DNA of 44,155 bases. It comes from Phenylobacterium sp. (GTDB taxonomy: Bacteria > Pseudomonadota > Alphaproteobacteria > Caulobacterales > Caulobacteraceae). The position numbers were made by a program, and so were the translations under genes. The notes beneath the pieces are model-generated. The model worked only from the letters and a program-made list of their open reading frames with translations. It was not told the origin of the DNA and searched no databases. Below are positions 15,933 through 23,088 of this stretch, in pieces (within the stretch, counting starts at the first letter, position 1; each line of letters starts with the position of its first letter). The stretch is taken from positions 1-44,155 of the forward strand of contig JAQGIV010000161.1 in the NCBI GenBank assembly GCA_028290945.1, in the 5' to 3' direction.

Positions 15933-16355
15933 CTAAGGTCCCACCCGCACCTGGAATCCCTCGGGGATGGTGGCGAGCTTGCCGTCCACGTCCGCCGCCA
16001 TCTCGAGGAAGGACTTGGCGATGCCCGCGTTCTTGCCGTCGCAGGCGGCGAGCTCCGGACCCCCGGCGGTCGTCTGCGCGGATCCGGTGGCGGCGTCCAT
16101 CATGCGCGCGTCGAAGATCGAGTTCAGCCGCGCACGCTGGCCCGCGACCTGGCGTTTGAAGGCCTCGTGCTGGGCGGCGGGCATGGAGTTGCAGCGCGTC
16201 TCCCAGATCAGGCCGGCGTAGACGACCGTGAAGCGGGTGAAGGCGGAAATCGCCTGCTTCTGCGTCGGGGTCAGTTCGTCGGCGGCCCGGGCCGCCGGGG
16301 CGGAGAGCGCGATGAGGGCCGCGCCGAGCGCGAGTCCAAGTCCTGTGTGGCGCAT
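15933..16355 (-). CDS. Small exported protein of unknown function
   Basis: 140 residues from the ATG at 16353-16355, with GGGGGA seven bases upstream. The signal peptide ends near APAARAADE. The mature, mostly helical part (LTPTQKQAISAFTRFTVVYA, ETRCNSMPAAQHEAFKRQV, ACDGKNAGIAKSFLEMAADV) holds two cysteines that could form a disulfide in the periplasm. No domain is recognised. It is convergent with btuB across palindromic copy B and has the same orientation as the AKR-like gene upstream. Confidence 0.7.
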   Translation of the reverse strand: MRHTGLGLALGAALIALSAPAARAADELTPTQKQAISAFTRFTVVYAGLIWETRCNSMPAAQHEAFKRQVAGQRARLNSIFDARMMDAATGSAQTTAGGPELAACDGKNAGIAKSFLEMAADVDGKLATIPEGFQVRVGP

Positions 16356-16413
16356 GTGATCGTCCCCCACGGTGACGGGGGAACGCTACGCCGGTCGCGC
16401 TGTCGTGGCGAAT

Positions 16414-17277
16414 CTAGGCGGCGGCCCAGGTGTCGAGCGCGGTCGGGTCGTCGAGCGCCATCTCGTCCCAGTCGAGGTCCGGCGGCGGGCTGGCCGCGGC
16501 GGCGAGCACGGCGCTCATCTCGGCGGCGGAGGCCACGTCGACCAGCACGGCGGCGGCCTCCGGGCGCGACAGGGCGAAGCCCAGCGCCGCCTGCAGCGGA
16601 TCGCTCCGGCCCTCGGCGATCAGCCGCCGCGCGCGGGAGATGCGGCCGGCGGCGGCCTTCAGGTGGCTGGGCGCGCGGTCGGGCGGCAGGAACAGCACGC
16701 CGTTGAGGAAGATCGAGCGCAGGTGCACCTCGACGCCCATGCCGGCCAGTTCGGCCAGGGTGCCGTCGAGCAGCAGCCGCTGGTCCAGGAGCGAGGCGGG
16801 CGCCTGCACCACGTCCGGCTTGAACCGGCGCGCCAGGCCCAGCGGGTCGTCGGAGGCATAGACCGAGACGCCGATCTTGCGGCACAGGCCCTGGTCCTTC
16901 AGCGCCCGCAGGCGGTCCCACAGCGCCGGGCCGCCGGGGCTCAGCATGTCGGTGGCCGAGGGGGCGAAGATGGCGTCCACCGCCTCCACGCCCAGCCGCG
17001 CGATCTGGGCGCGCACCTCGGCCTCGGCGAAGTCGGGCCCGCGGTCGGGGCGCACGGTGGTGACGGTCAGGCGGAAGGGGTTCGGCTTGGGGATCAGCTG
17101 GCCCATGGTCAGCTCGACGCCCTGCGAATGGCGGCCGACCTCCAGCACGCTCACGCCGGCGCGCGCGGCGATCGCGAGGATATCGCGCGCCTCGGCGTCC
17201 CGCGGACGGCCGCGGGCCGGCTGGTCGAGGCTGAACTGGCCGGAGCCAAGGCCCAGCTTCGTAATCGGTGACGTCAT
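16414..17277 (-). CDS. Aldo/keto reductase-like protein with altered catalytic residues
   Basis: 287 residues from the ATG at 17275-17277. A longer start at 17316 adds 13 basic residues and cannot be ruled out, since neither site has a strong ribosome-binding site. The start ITKLGLGSGQFSLD, the helical repeats and LGFALSRPEAAAVLVDVASA follow the AKR TIM barrel. Where AKRs have DTAxxYG and a catalytic Lys (TK), this protein reads LEVGRHSQGVE and VTTVRPDRGP, so Asp, Tyr and Lys of the tetrad appear lost. It may be non-enzymatic or have changed chemistry. It is divergent from xdhC (95 bp). Confidence 0.75.
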   Translation of the reverse strand: MTSPITKLGLGSGQFSLDQPARGRPRDAEARDILAIAARAGVSVLEVGRHSQGVELTMGQLIPKPNPFRLTVTTVRPDRGPDFAEAEVRAQIARLGVEAVDAIFAPSATDMLSPGGPALWDRLRALKDQGLCRKIGVSVYASDDPLGLARRFKPDVVQAPASLLDQRLLLDGTLAELAGMGVEVHLRSIFLNGVLFLPPDRAPSHLKAAAGRISRARRLIAEGRSDPLQAALGFALSRPEAAAVLVDVASAAEMSAVLAAAASPPPDLDWDEMALDDPTALDTWAAA

Positions 17278-17372
17278 GACGGGCTTGAGCTTGGATAGCT
17301 TCCTATGAGCCGCCATCTTGGACGCGAGATGCCTAAGAAGCCGTATCCAGGTCCTGAATCGGGGGTTAAGGC

Positions 17373-18428
17373 GTGACGGTGCGTGAGCCCCTCCCCGAAT
17401 GGCCGCTGTTCGGCATGGCCGAGGACGTGCGGTCGGCCCTGCGCCAGGCGCGGGCGGCCGGCCAGGCCTGTGCGCTGGCCACCCTGATCAGCGTCGAGGG
17501 CGGCGGTCCCCGGCCGCCCGGCGCCCAGATGGTGTTCGCGCCGGGCGTGGTCGCCGGCTATTTCTCCGGCGGCTGTGTGGAGAGCGACATCGCCGACCAC
17601 GCCTATGCCTGCCTGGCGGACGGCGCGCCGCGCACCCTGGTCTATGGCGAGGGCAGCCCCTGGCCGGATATCCGGCTGCTGTGCGGCGCGCGGATCGAGA
17701 TCTTCGTGGAGCGGGTTCCGGCCGACGACCCGGCGCTGGTCGAACTGCTGGCCGCGGAGATCGAGCGGCGGCCGGTGACCTACGTCAGCGACGGCTACGC
17801 GCGGGCCTGCGGGCCCGAGCTGTCGCCCTGGCCGGAAGCGGCGGTCGACAAGGCCTACGATCCGGCCCAGCGGCTGGTGGTGGTGGGCGGCGATCCCACC
17901 GCGCTGGCCATCGCCCAGCTGGGCGCGCAGGCCGGCTTTGAGACTACCCTGGTCCGCCCCAAGGGACCCGAGGCCCCGCCGCCGATCGCAGGCGTCGCCT
18001 ACCGCCGCGACGAGCCGGCCCAGGCGCTGGCGGCGCTCGACGTCGATCCCTGGACGGCGGTCGCCATCGCCACCCACGACATCGAGACCGACCATGCGGC
18101 GCTGAAGGCCGCCTTGCCGTCGCGGGCCGGCTACGTGGGGCTGCTGGGCGCGCGGCGGCGGCTGATGGGCCGGCTCGCCGAGCTGAAGGCGGATGGGATG
18201 GCCGAGAGCGCCATCGCCCGGCTGCACGCCCCCATCGGCCTCGACATCGGCGGCAAGGCGCCCTGGGAAGTCGCCGTCTCAGTGATCGGCGAGATCATGG
18301 CGCTGCGCTATGCGCGGGCCAGCGGCAGGGCCTCGACCACCTCGCCGGCGGCCAGCGCCGGCGCCCCGGCCGACCGGCGCAGCAATGCGTCCGACGCCGC
18401 GAAGACGCTGACCAGCGACGAATCCTGA
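17373..18428 (+). CDS. xdhC: XdhC/CoxI-family maturation factor for molybdenum hydroxylases
   Basis: 351 residues from a GTG at 17373 (TTAAGG upstream). The N-terminal CoxI part has LATLISVEGGGPRPPGAQMV and GYFSGGCVESDIADHAY, the latter containing the conserved Cys of the family. The C-terminal Rossmann-like part has LVVVGGDPTALAIAQLGAQA, where many XdhC proteins have GAGHVG. ATHDIETDHAALKAAL and YVGLLGARRR are typical. XdhC binds Mo cofactor and presents it, sulfurated, to xanthine-dehydrogenase-family enzymes; the iorAB-type enzyme 5 kb away is the obvious client. The last 40 codons overlap convergent moeA by 121 bp and look unlike the family's usual end. Confidence 0.88.
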   Translation: MTVREPLPEWPLFGMAEDVRSALRQARAAGQACALATLISVEGGGPRPPGAQMVFAPGVVAGYFSGGCVESDIADHAYACLADGAPRTLVYGEGSPWPDIRLLCGARIEIFVERVPADDPALVELLAAEIERRPVTYVSDGYARACGPELSPWPEAAVDKAYDPAQRLVVVGGDPTALAIAQLGAQAGFETTLVRPKGPEAPPPIAGVAYRRDEPAQALAALDVDPWTAVAIATHDIETDHAALKAALPSRAGYVGLLGARRRLMGRLAELKADGMAESAIARLHAPIGLDIGGKAPWEVAVSVIGEIMALRYARASGRASTTSPAASAGAPADRRSNASDAAKTLTSDES

Positions 18429-19498
18429 TCGCGGCAGGGCGTGATCGCCACCTCGCCGCCGGCGTAGCTGAGCTTGGCGCGCATCCAGTGCTCGCGCGGG
18501 CCGTTGGCCGGCAGGTCCTGGCCCAGCTTGGCGGGGATGGTCGCCGGCTGCGGCTCGGCGCCCTGATAGGCGCTGAGGATCGGGTGCAGGAACATCTCGG
18601 CGCAGACGAAGGCCGAGGCCGGATTGCCCGGCAGGCCCAGGAGCCGCCGGCCGTCGGCCAGCACCCCGAAGAAGGTCGGCTTGCCCGGCCGCACCGCCAC
18701 GCTCTCGACGCGATAGGACAGGCCCAGGGTCTCGGCCGCCGCGCGCACCAGATCGTGGTCGCCCACCGAGGCCCCGCCCACGGTGACGATCAGCTCGGCC
18801 TCGGCGGCGCGCATGGCCTCGATGACCGCCTCGAGCTGGTCGCGGATCGGCTTGGCGCGGGTCACCAGGGCGCCCCAGCTGGCGATCATGGCGGCCAAGG
18901 CCGGGGCCCCGGAATCATAGATCTGAAACGGCCCGGGCGCAGCCGGCGCCTGGACGATCTCCTCGCCGGTGGAGAGCAACGCTACCCGCGGCCGCCCATA
19001 GACCGCGACCTCGGCGCGGCCCGCCGAGGCGGCCAGCGACAGCCGCCAGGGATCGATGCGCAGGCCGGGCTCCAGCAGCGCCTGGTCCCGCTTGAAGTCG
19101 CCGCCGGCCGGCCGGACGTTGGACCCGGCCTTCGTCTCGGGCACGCGGACGTTGTCGCCGTCGCGGGTCGCGTCCTCCTGGATGACCACCGCGTCGCAGC
19201 CCTCCGGCACGGCCGCGCCGGTGAAGATGCGCACCGCCTGGCCGGCCGCGACGCGGCCCTCGTGGCCGTGCCCCGCCGCGCTCTCGCCGACGATCGTCAG
19301 CCTGCCCGGACCGTCCGCCGCCCTGACCGCCCAGCCGTCCATGGCCGAGGCGGCGAACGGCGGCTGGTCGCGGATGGCGCGGACCTCTTCGGCCAGCACC
19401 CGGCCGATGCTGTCGGCGAGCGCCACCCGCTCGACCGGCAAGGCCGCGATCTCCGCCAGCATGCGGGCCCGCGCGTCATCGACGGAGAGCAGCTTCAC
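18308..19498 (-). CDS. moeA: Molybdopterin molybdotransferase MoeA
   Basis: 396 residues from a GTG start. Motifs include FAASAMDGWAVRA, RIFTGAAVPEGCDAVVIQED, IVTVGGASVGDHDLVRAAAE, KPTFFGVLADGRRLLGLPGN and PASAFVCAEMF, covering MoeA domains I-IV. MoeA inserts molybdate into adenylylated molybdopterin in the cytoplasm. It lies at the 3' end of a minus-strand moa block and is separated from moaC by palindromic copy C. The start lies only about 10 bp from that repeat. Confidence 0.95.
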   Translation of the reverse strand: MKLLSVDDARARMLAEIAALPVERVALADSIGRVLAEEVRAIRDQPPFAASAMDGWAVRAADGPGRLTIVGESAAGHGHEGRVAAGQAVRIFTGAAVPEGCDAVVIQEDATRDGDNVRVPETKAGSNVRPAGGDFKRDQALLEPGLRIDPWRLSLAASAGRAEVAVYGRPRVALLSTGEEIVQAPAAPGPFQIYDSGAPALAAMIASWGALVTRAKPIRDQLEAVIEAMRAAEAELIVTVGGASVGDHDLVRAAAETLGLSYRVESVAVRPGKPTFFGVLADGRRLLGLPGNPASAFVCAEMFLHPILSAYQGAEPQPATIPAKLGQDLPANGPREHWMRAKLSYAGGEVAITPCRDQDSSLVSVFAASDALLRRSAGAPALAAGEVVEALPLARA

Positions 19499-19506
19499 CT
19501 TGAAAC

Positions 19507-19614
19507 CCGCTCATCCCCGCGCAGGCGGGGACCCAAGCCGAGTTCGGGATGTGCCGACGCGAGCAGCCTGGACTGAGAGCCCGCTTGGGTCCCCGCCTTC
19601 GCGGGGATGAGCGG
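19507..19614. repeat. Dispersed palindromic element, copy C
   Basis: CCGCTCATCCCCGCGCAGGC, continuing GGGGACCCAAGC, is mirrored by GCTTGGGTCCCCGCC continuing TTCGCGGGGATGAGCGG. It occupies almost the whole moaC-moeA gap. Confidence 0.85.
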
Positions 19615-19625
19615 TAGGAAGAAGC

Positions 19626-20096
19626 TCATTCCGCCCGCCAATCGCCGCTCTTGCCGCCGGCCTTGGCGACCAGGCGCACGGCCTCGATGACCATGGTCTT
19701 CTCCGCCGCCTTCAGCATGTCGTAGAGCGTCAGGCAGGCCACCGAGACGGCGGTCAGCGCCTCCATCTCGACACCCGTCGGCCCGGTCGTCTTGACCCGC
19801 GCGGTGACCATGAAGCCGTCGTCCACCGGCTCGATGCGCACCTCGGCCTTGGTGATGGCCAGCGGGTGGCACATGGGGATCAGGTCCGAGGTCTTCTTGG
19901 CGGCCATGACGCCGGCGATCTCGGCCACCGCGCGCACGTCGCCCTTCCTGCCTGCGCCGGAGAGCGCCAGCTTCAGCGTCGCCGCGCTCATCCGCACGAA
20001 GCCCTCGGCGATGGCTTCGCGGGCCGTGGCGGCCTTGTCGGAGACGTCGACCATGCGGGCGCGGCCGGTGTCGTCGATGTGGGTGAGCTTGCTCAC
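19626..20096 (-). CDS. moaC: Cyclic pyranopterin monophosphate synthase
   Basis: 156 residues, the family length. [60 protein letters not shown] and [20 protein letters not shown] are the MoaC signatures, including the catalytic Lys/His region. It converts the MoaA product (3',8-cyclo-7,8-dihydro-GTP) to cyclic pyranopterin monophosphate in the cytoplasm. It begins 10 bp after moaB ends. Confidence 0.96.
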   Translation of the reverse strand: MSKLTHIDDTGRARMVDVSDKAATAREAIAEGFVRMSAATLKLALSGAGRKGDVRAVAEIAGVMAAKKTSDLIPMCHPLAITKAEVRIEPVDDGFMVTARVKTTGPTGVEMEALTAVSVACLTLYDMLKAAEKTMVIEAVRLVAKAGGKSGDWRAE

Positions 20097-20106
20097 GTCT
20101 TGCCGA

Positions 20107-20661
20107 CTAGCTTTCCATCAGCCGCGGCATCAGCTCGACCATGTTGCAGGGGCCGTGGCGGCTGTCGAGCTGGGCGGAGATCACCTTGTCCCAGCCGTCC
20201 TTCACCGCCCCGTTGGAGCCCGGCAGGCAGAACACGAACACGCCCTTGATGAGCCCGGCCAGCGCCCGCGACTGCAGCGTCGAGAGCCCCACCGACTGGT
20301 AGCTGACCAGGTGGAAGATCACCGAGAAGCCGTCGATCTCCTTGTCGAACAGCGGCCGGATGGCCTCCGGCGTCACGTCGCGGCCGGTGATGCCGGTGCC
20401 GCCGGTGGTGACGATGGCCTCCACCTCGCCGCCATCGATCCAGGCGTTCACCTGCGCGCGGATGGCGGTGATGTCGTCCGGCACAATGGCCTTGCCGGCC
20501 AGCTCGTGGCCCGCGCCGGTCACCCGCCCGGCCAGCACATGGCCGGAGGTGTCGCTCTCCTCGTCGCGGGTGTCGGAAATGGTCAGCACGGCGATCTTCA
20601 CCGGCTTGATCGGCAGGGCCTCATTGATGCGGCCGCCAGGGGTCAGCACGGGTGCGTTCAT
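20107..20661 (-). CDS. moaB: Molybdenum cofactor biosynthesis protein MoaB (MogA/MoaB domain)
   Basis: 184 residues. [20 protein letters not shown] and [20 protein letters not shown] are the MPT-binding/adenylyltransferase signatures of the MogA/MoaB fold. In organisms without mogA it is thought to adenylylate molybdopterin before MoeA acts; no other Mog-like gene is visible here. Its start overlaps the moaE stop by 4 bp. Confidence 0.94.
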   Translation of the reverse strand: MNAPVLTPGGRINEALPIKPVKIAVLTISDTRDEESDTSGHVLAGRVTGAGHELAGKAIVPDDITAIRAQVNAWIDGGEVEAIVTTGGTGITGRDVTPEAIRPLFDKEIDGFSVIFHLVSYQSVGLSTLQSRALAGLIKGVFVFCLPGSNGAVKDGWDKVISAQLDSRHGPCNMVELMPRLMES

Positions 20662-21113
20662 TGCGGTGTCTCCTCGTCCCAGCGGGCGATATCGCGGTGA
20701 TCCTCGGCGCGCGGCTCGATCCAGTGTTCGCCGTCCGGCCCGTGCGCCTTCTTCCAGAAGGGCGCGCGGGACTTCAAGTAGTCCATCAGGAAGTCGCAGG
20801 CCTCGAAGGCGGCGCGGCGATGCCTGGCCGCCGTGGCCACGAAGACGATGGCCTCGCCGGGCGCGATCTTGCCGATGCGGTGGCGGATCATCAGGTCGTC
20901 CAGCTCGAACCGCGCGCGCGCCTCATCGGCGATCTGGCCGATCGCGGCCTCCGTGAACCCCGGATAGGCTTCGAGCTCGAGGATGGTGGTCCCGCCGGCC
21001 TCCGCCCGGGCGAGGCCGGTGAAGGTCGCCACCGCGCCGACTTCACTGCGGCCCTTGCTGAATTCCGAGAGCAGGGCGCCGGGGTCGAAGGGCTCTTCGG
21101 TGAGCGTGATCAT
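20658..21113 (-). CDS. moaE: Molybdopterin synthase catalytic subunit
   Basis: 151 residues. VGAVATFTGLARAEAGGTTI, LELEAYPGFTEAAIGQIADE, IAPGEAIVFVATAARHRRAA and DYLKSRAPFWKKAHGPDGEH are MoaE motifs, including the catalytic-site Lys residues. With thiocarboxylated MoaD it adds two sulfurs to cyclic pyranopterin monophosphate. ATGA overlaps join it to moaD upstream and moaB downstream. Confidence 0.96.
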   Translation of the reverse strand: MITLTEEPFDPGALLSEFSKGRSEVGAVATFTGLARAEAGGTTILELEAYPGFTEAAIGQIADEARARFELDDLMIRHRIGKIAPGEAIVFVATAARHRRAAFEACDFLMDYLKSRAPFWKKAHGPDGEHWIEPRAEDHRDIARWDEETPQ

Positions 21114-21352
21114 CCGCCGCTCATCGGCGGCAGGAAGGCGACCTCGGCGCGGGGGCCGATCGGCTGGTCGCCGCGCACGATGGCCTGGTCCAGGGCCACC
21201 TGCACGCCGGGGCCGCTGAGCGCCGCGCCGAGCCGGGCGTCTTCCTTGGCGAGCAACGCCTTGAGCGCGCCGATCGAGGCCGCCTCGATCCCGTCGCGCT
21301 CGCGCCAGCCGGCGAGGTCGCGCAGGGGGCCGAACAGCAGCACCCTGGCCAC
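21110..21352 (-). CDS. moaD: Molybdopterin synthase sulfur carrier subunit
   Basis: 80 residues from a GTG start, two bases after the moaA stop. MARVLLFGPLRDLAGWRERD is a beta-grasp start, and VAFLPPMSGG ends in the diglycine that is adenylylated and thiocarboxylated to carry sulfur to MoaE. The gene ends in a 4-bp overlap with moaE. Confidence 0.96.
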   Translation of the reverse strand: MARVLLFGPLRDLAGWRERDGIEAASIGALKALLAKEDARLGAALSGPGVQVALDQAIVRGDQPIGPRAEVAFLPPMSGG

Positions 21353-21354
21353 CG

Positions 21355-22383
21355 TCAGCCTCCCGTCGTGGACATGTGCCGGGCCACGGCCGGGGCGGAC
21401 GCCCGCGAAATCTGGAAGTCGTGGCCCTTGGGCTTGGCGTCGACGGCCAGCCGGATCGCCGCGATCAGGTCGTCGTCCGAGGCGCCGGCGCGGATCACCG
21501 CGCGCAGGTCGCTGGCGTCCTCCTGGCCCAGGCAGCTGTGCAGCGTGCCGGTGCAGGTCAGCCGCACGCGGTTGCAGGCCTCGCAGAAATTGTGGCTCAG
21601 CGGGGTGATGAAGCCCAGCCGGCCGCCGGTCTCGGCCACGTCCACATAGCGCGCCGGGCCGCCGGTGGTGACGTCGAGGTCGGTGAGCGTCCAGAAGCTC
21701 TCGAAGTCGCGGCGCAGCTCGGTCAGCGACAGGTATTCGTCGGTGCGGTCCACATCGACCTCGCCCATGGGCATGGTCTCGATCAGCGTCACCTCGAGCC
21801 CGCGCCCGTGCGCCCAGCGGATCAGCTCCGGCAGTTCGGCGGCGTTGCCGTCCTTCAGGGCCACGGCGTTGATCTTGACCTTCAGGCCGGCGCCTTGCGC
21901 CGCCTCGATGCCGCCGATCACCTTGCCGAGGTCGCCGCCGCGGGTCAGGGCGCGGAACAGCTCGGGCTTCAGGGTGTCCAGCGAGACGTTGATCCGCTTG
22001 ACCCCCAGGTCGGCCAGCGGCCGGGCGAAGGTCGCCAGCTGGGTGCCGTTGGTGGTCAGGGTCAGCTCATCGAGCGCGCCGGACTTCAGGTGCCGGCCGA
22101 GGTTTTCAAACAGGCCCATCACGCCCTTGCGCACCAGCGGCTCGCCGCCGGTGATGCGCAGCTTGCGCACGCCCAGGCCCACGAACGCCGAGGCGATGCG
22201 GTCCAGCTCCTCCAGGGTCAGCACCTGCGCCTTCGGCAGAAAGGTCATGTGCTCGGCCATGCAGTAGACGCAGCGCAGGTCGCAGCGGTCGGTGACGGAG
22301 ACCCGCAGATAGGTCACCGTGCGGCCGAAGCCGTCCACCAGCGCGGGCTGGTCTTGCGAAACTATGCCGTCGTAGGGCGTCAT
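21355..22383 (-). CDS. moaA: GTP 3',8-cyclase (radical SAM)
   Basis: 342 residues from the ATG at 22381-22383; a longer upstream frame would run into the divergent gene. The radical-SAM cluster motif is [17 protein letters not shown] (CxxxCxxC), [10 protein letters not shown] follows, and the second 4Fe-4S site is [20 protein letters not shown]. The C-terminal MSTTGG is the functional GG tail. It is the first gene of the moaA-D-E-B-C block and is divergent from the mocA-like gene, with only 29 bp between start codons, so promoters must overlap. Confidence 0.96.
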   Translation of the reverse strand: MTPYDGIVSQDQPALVDGFGRTVTYLRVSVTDRCDLRCVYCMAEHMTFLPKAQVLTLEELDRIASAFVGLGVRKLRITGGEPLVRKGVMGLFENLGRHLKSGALDELTLTTNGTQLATFARPLADLGVKRINVSLDTLKPELFRALTRGGDLGKVIGGIEAAQGAGLKVKINAVALKDGNAAELPELIRWAHGRGLEVTLIETMPMGEVDVDRTDEYLSLTELRRDFESFWTLTDLDVTTGGPARYVDVAETGGRLGFITPLSHNFCEACNRVRLTCTGTLHSCLGQEDASDLRAVIRAGASDDDLIAAIRLAVDAKPKGHDFQISRASAPAVARHMSTTGG

Positions 22384-22412
22384 GCGGCCCTGAACATAGA
22401 GAGGAACCGGGC

Positions 22413-23027
22413 TTGGCGACAGGGGCGGGGCTGGAAGCAATCGTACTGGCCGCCGGCGCGGGGGCCCGGTTTGGGGGCCGAAAGCTGCTCGCGCCGTGGG
22501 GCGCAGGGGTGCTGCTCGACGCCGCCCTGGCCGCCGCCTTTGCAGCCCCGGTGCGCTCGGTGACCGTGGTGACCGGCGCCGACGCCGAGGCGGTGACCGC
22601 CGCCGCGCTGGCCTTCAATCCCGCCGTGAGGATCGTCCACGCCGCCGATCACGCCGAGGGCATGGGCGCCTCCCTGCGCACCGGCGTCGCCAGCCTGCCG
22701 GCCGACGCCACGGGGGTTTTCGTGTTCCTCGGCGACATGCCGCGCGTGCCCGTCGCCGTCCTGCCGCAACTGGCCCAGGCGCTCGCCGCCGGCGCGCCGG
22801 CCGCCGCACCGACCTTCCGGGGCCGCCGCGGCAACCCGGCGCTGCTCGGCCGCGCGCTGTTCCCCGACCTCCGGGCGCTGATCGGCGACGCCGGCGCCCG
22901 CGCGGTTCTGCAAGACCTCGGCGACCGCCTGGCGCTGGTGGAAGCCCCCGACGACGGCGTGCTGTTCGATGTGGACGAGGCCCATCAAATCCCTGCTCGT
23001 CCCCGCGAAGGCGGGGATCCAAGCTGA
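22413..23027 (+). CDS. mocA: MocA-like molybdenum cofactor nucleotidyltransferase
   Basis: 204 residues from a TTG at 22413 with GAGAGGAA upstream. [20 protein letters not shown] is the NTP-binding loop of the MobA/MocA family, and the GRKLL form is typical of MocA, which makes the CTP-derived dinucleotide cofactor of xanthine-dehydrogenase-family enzymes. [20 protein letters not shown] holds the metal-binding Asp, and [19 protein letters not shown] is the cofactor-binding loop. This fits the hydroxylase genes that follow on the other strand. The last 11 residues ([11 protein letters not shown]) and the stop come from palindromic element D. Confidence 0.87.
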   Translation: MATGAGLEAIVLAAGAGARFGGRKLLAPWGAGVLLDAALAAAFAAPVRSVTVVTGADAEAVTAAALAFNPAVRIVHAADHAEGMGASLRTGVASLPADATGVFVFLGDMPRVPVAVLPQLAQALAAGAPAAAPTFRGRRGNPALLGRALFPDLRALIGDAGARAVLQDLGDRLALVEAPDDGVLFDVDEAHQIPARPREGGDPS

Positions 23028-23081
23028 GCTTCCGCTCGGTCGGTCCGCCGCTTGGATTCCCGCCTTCGCGGGAATGAGCGG
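22993..23081. repeat. Dispersed palindromic element, copy D (inside a coding end)
   Basis: CTGCTCGTCCCCGCGAAGGC, continuing GGGGATCCAAGC, is mirrored by GCTTGGATTCCCGCC continuing TTCGCGGGAATGAGCGG. It begins inside the mocA-like reading frame and ends 8 bp from the iorB stop, between convergent genes. Confidence 0.85.
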
Positions 23082-23088
23082 TTGAAGA

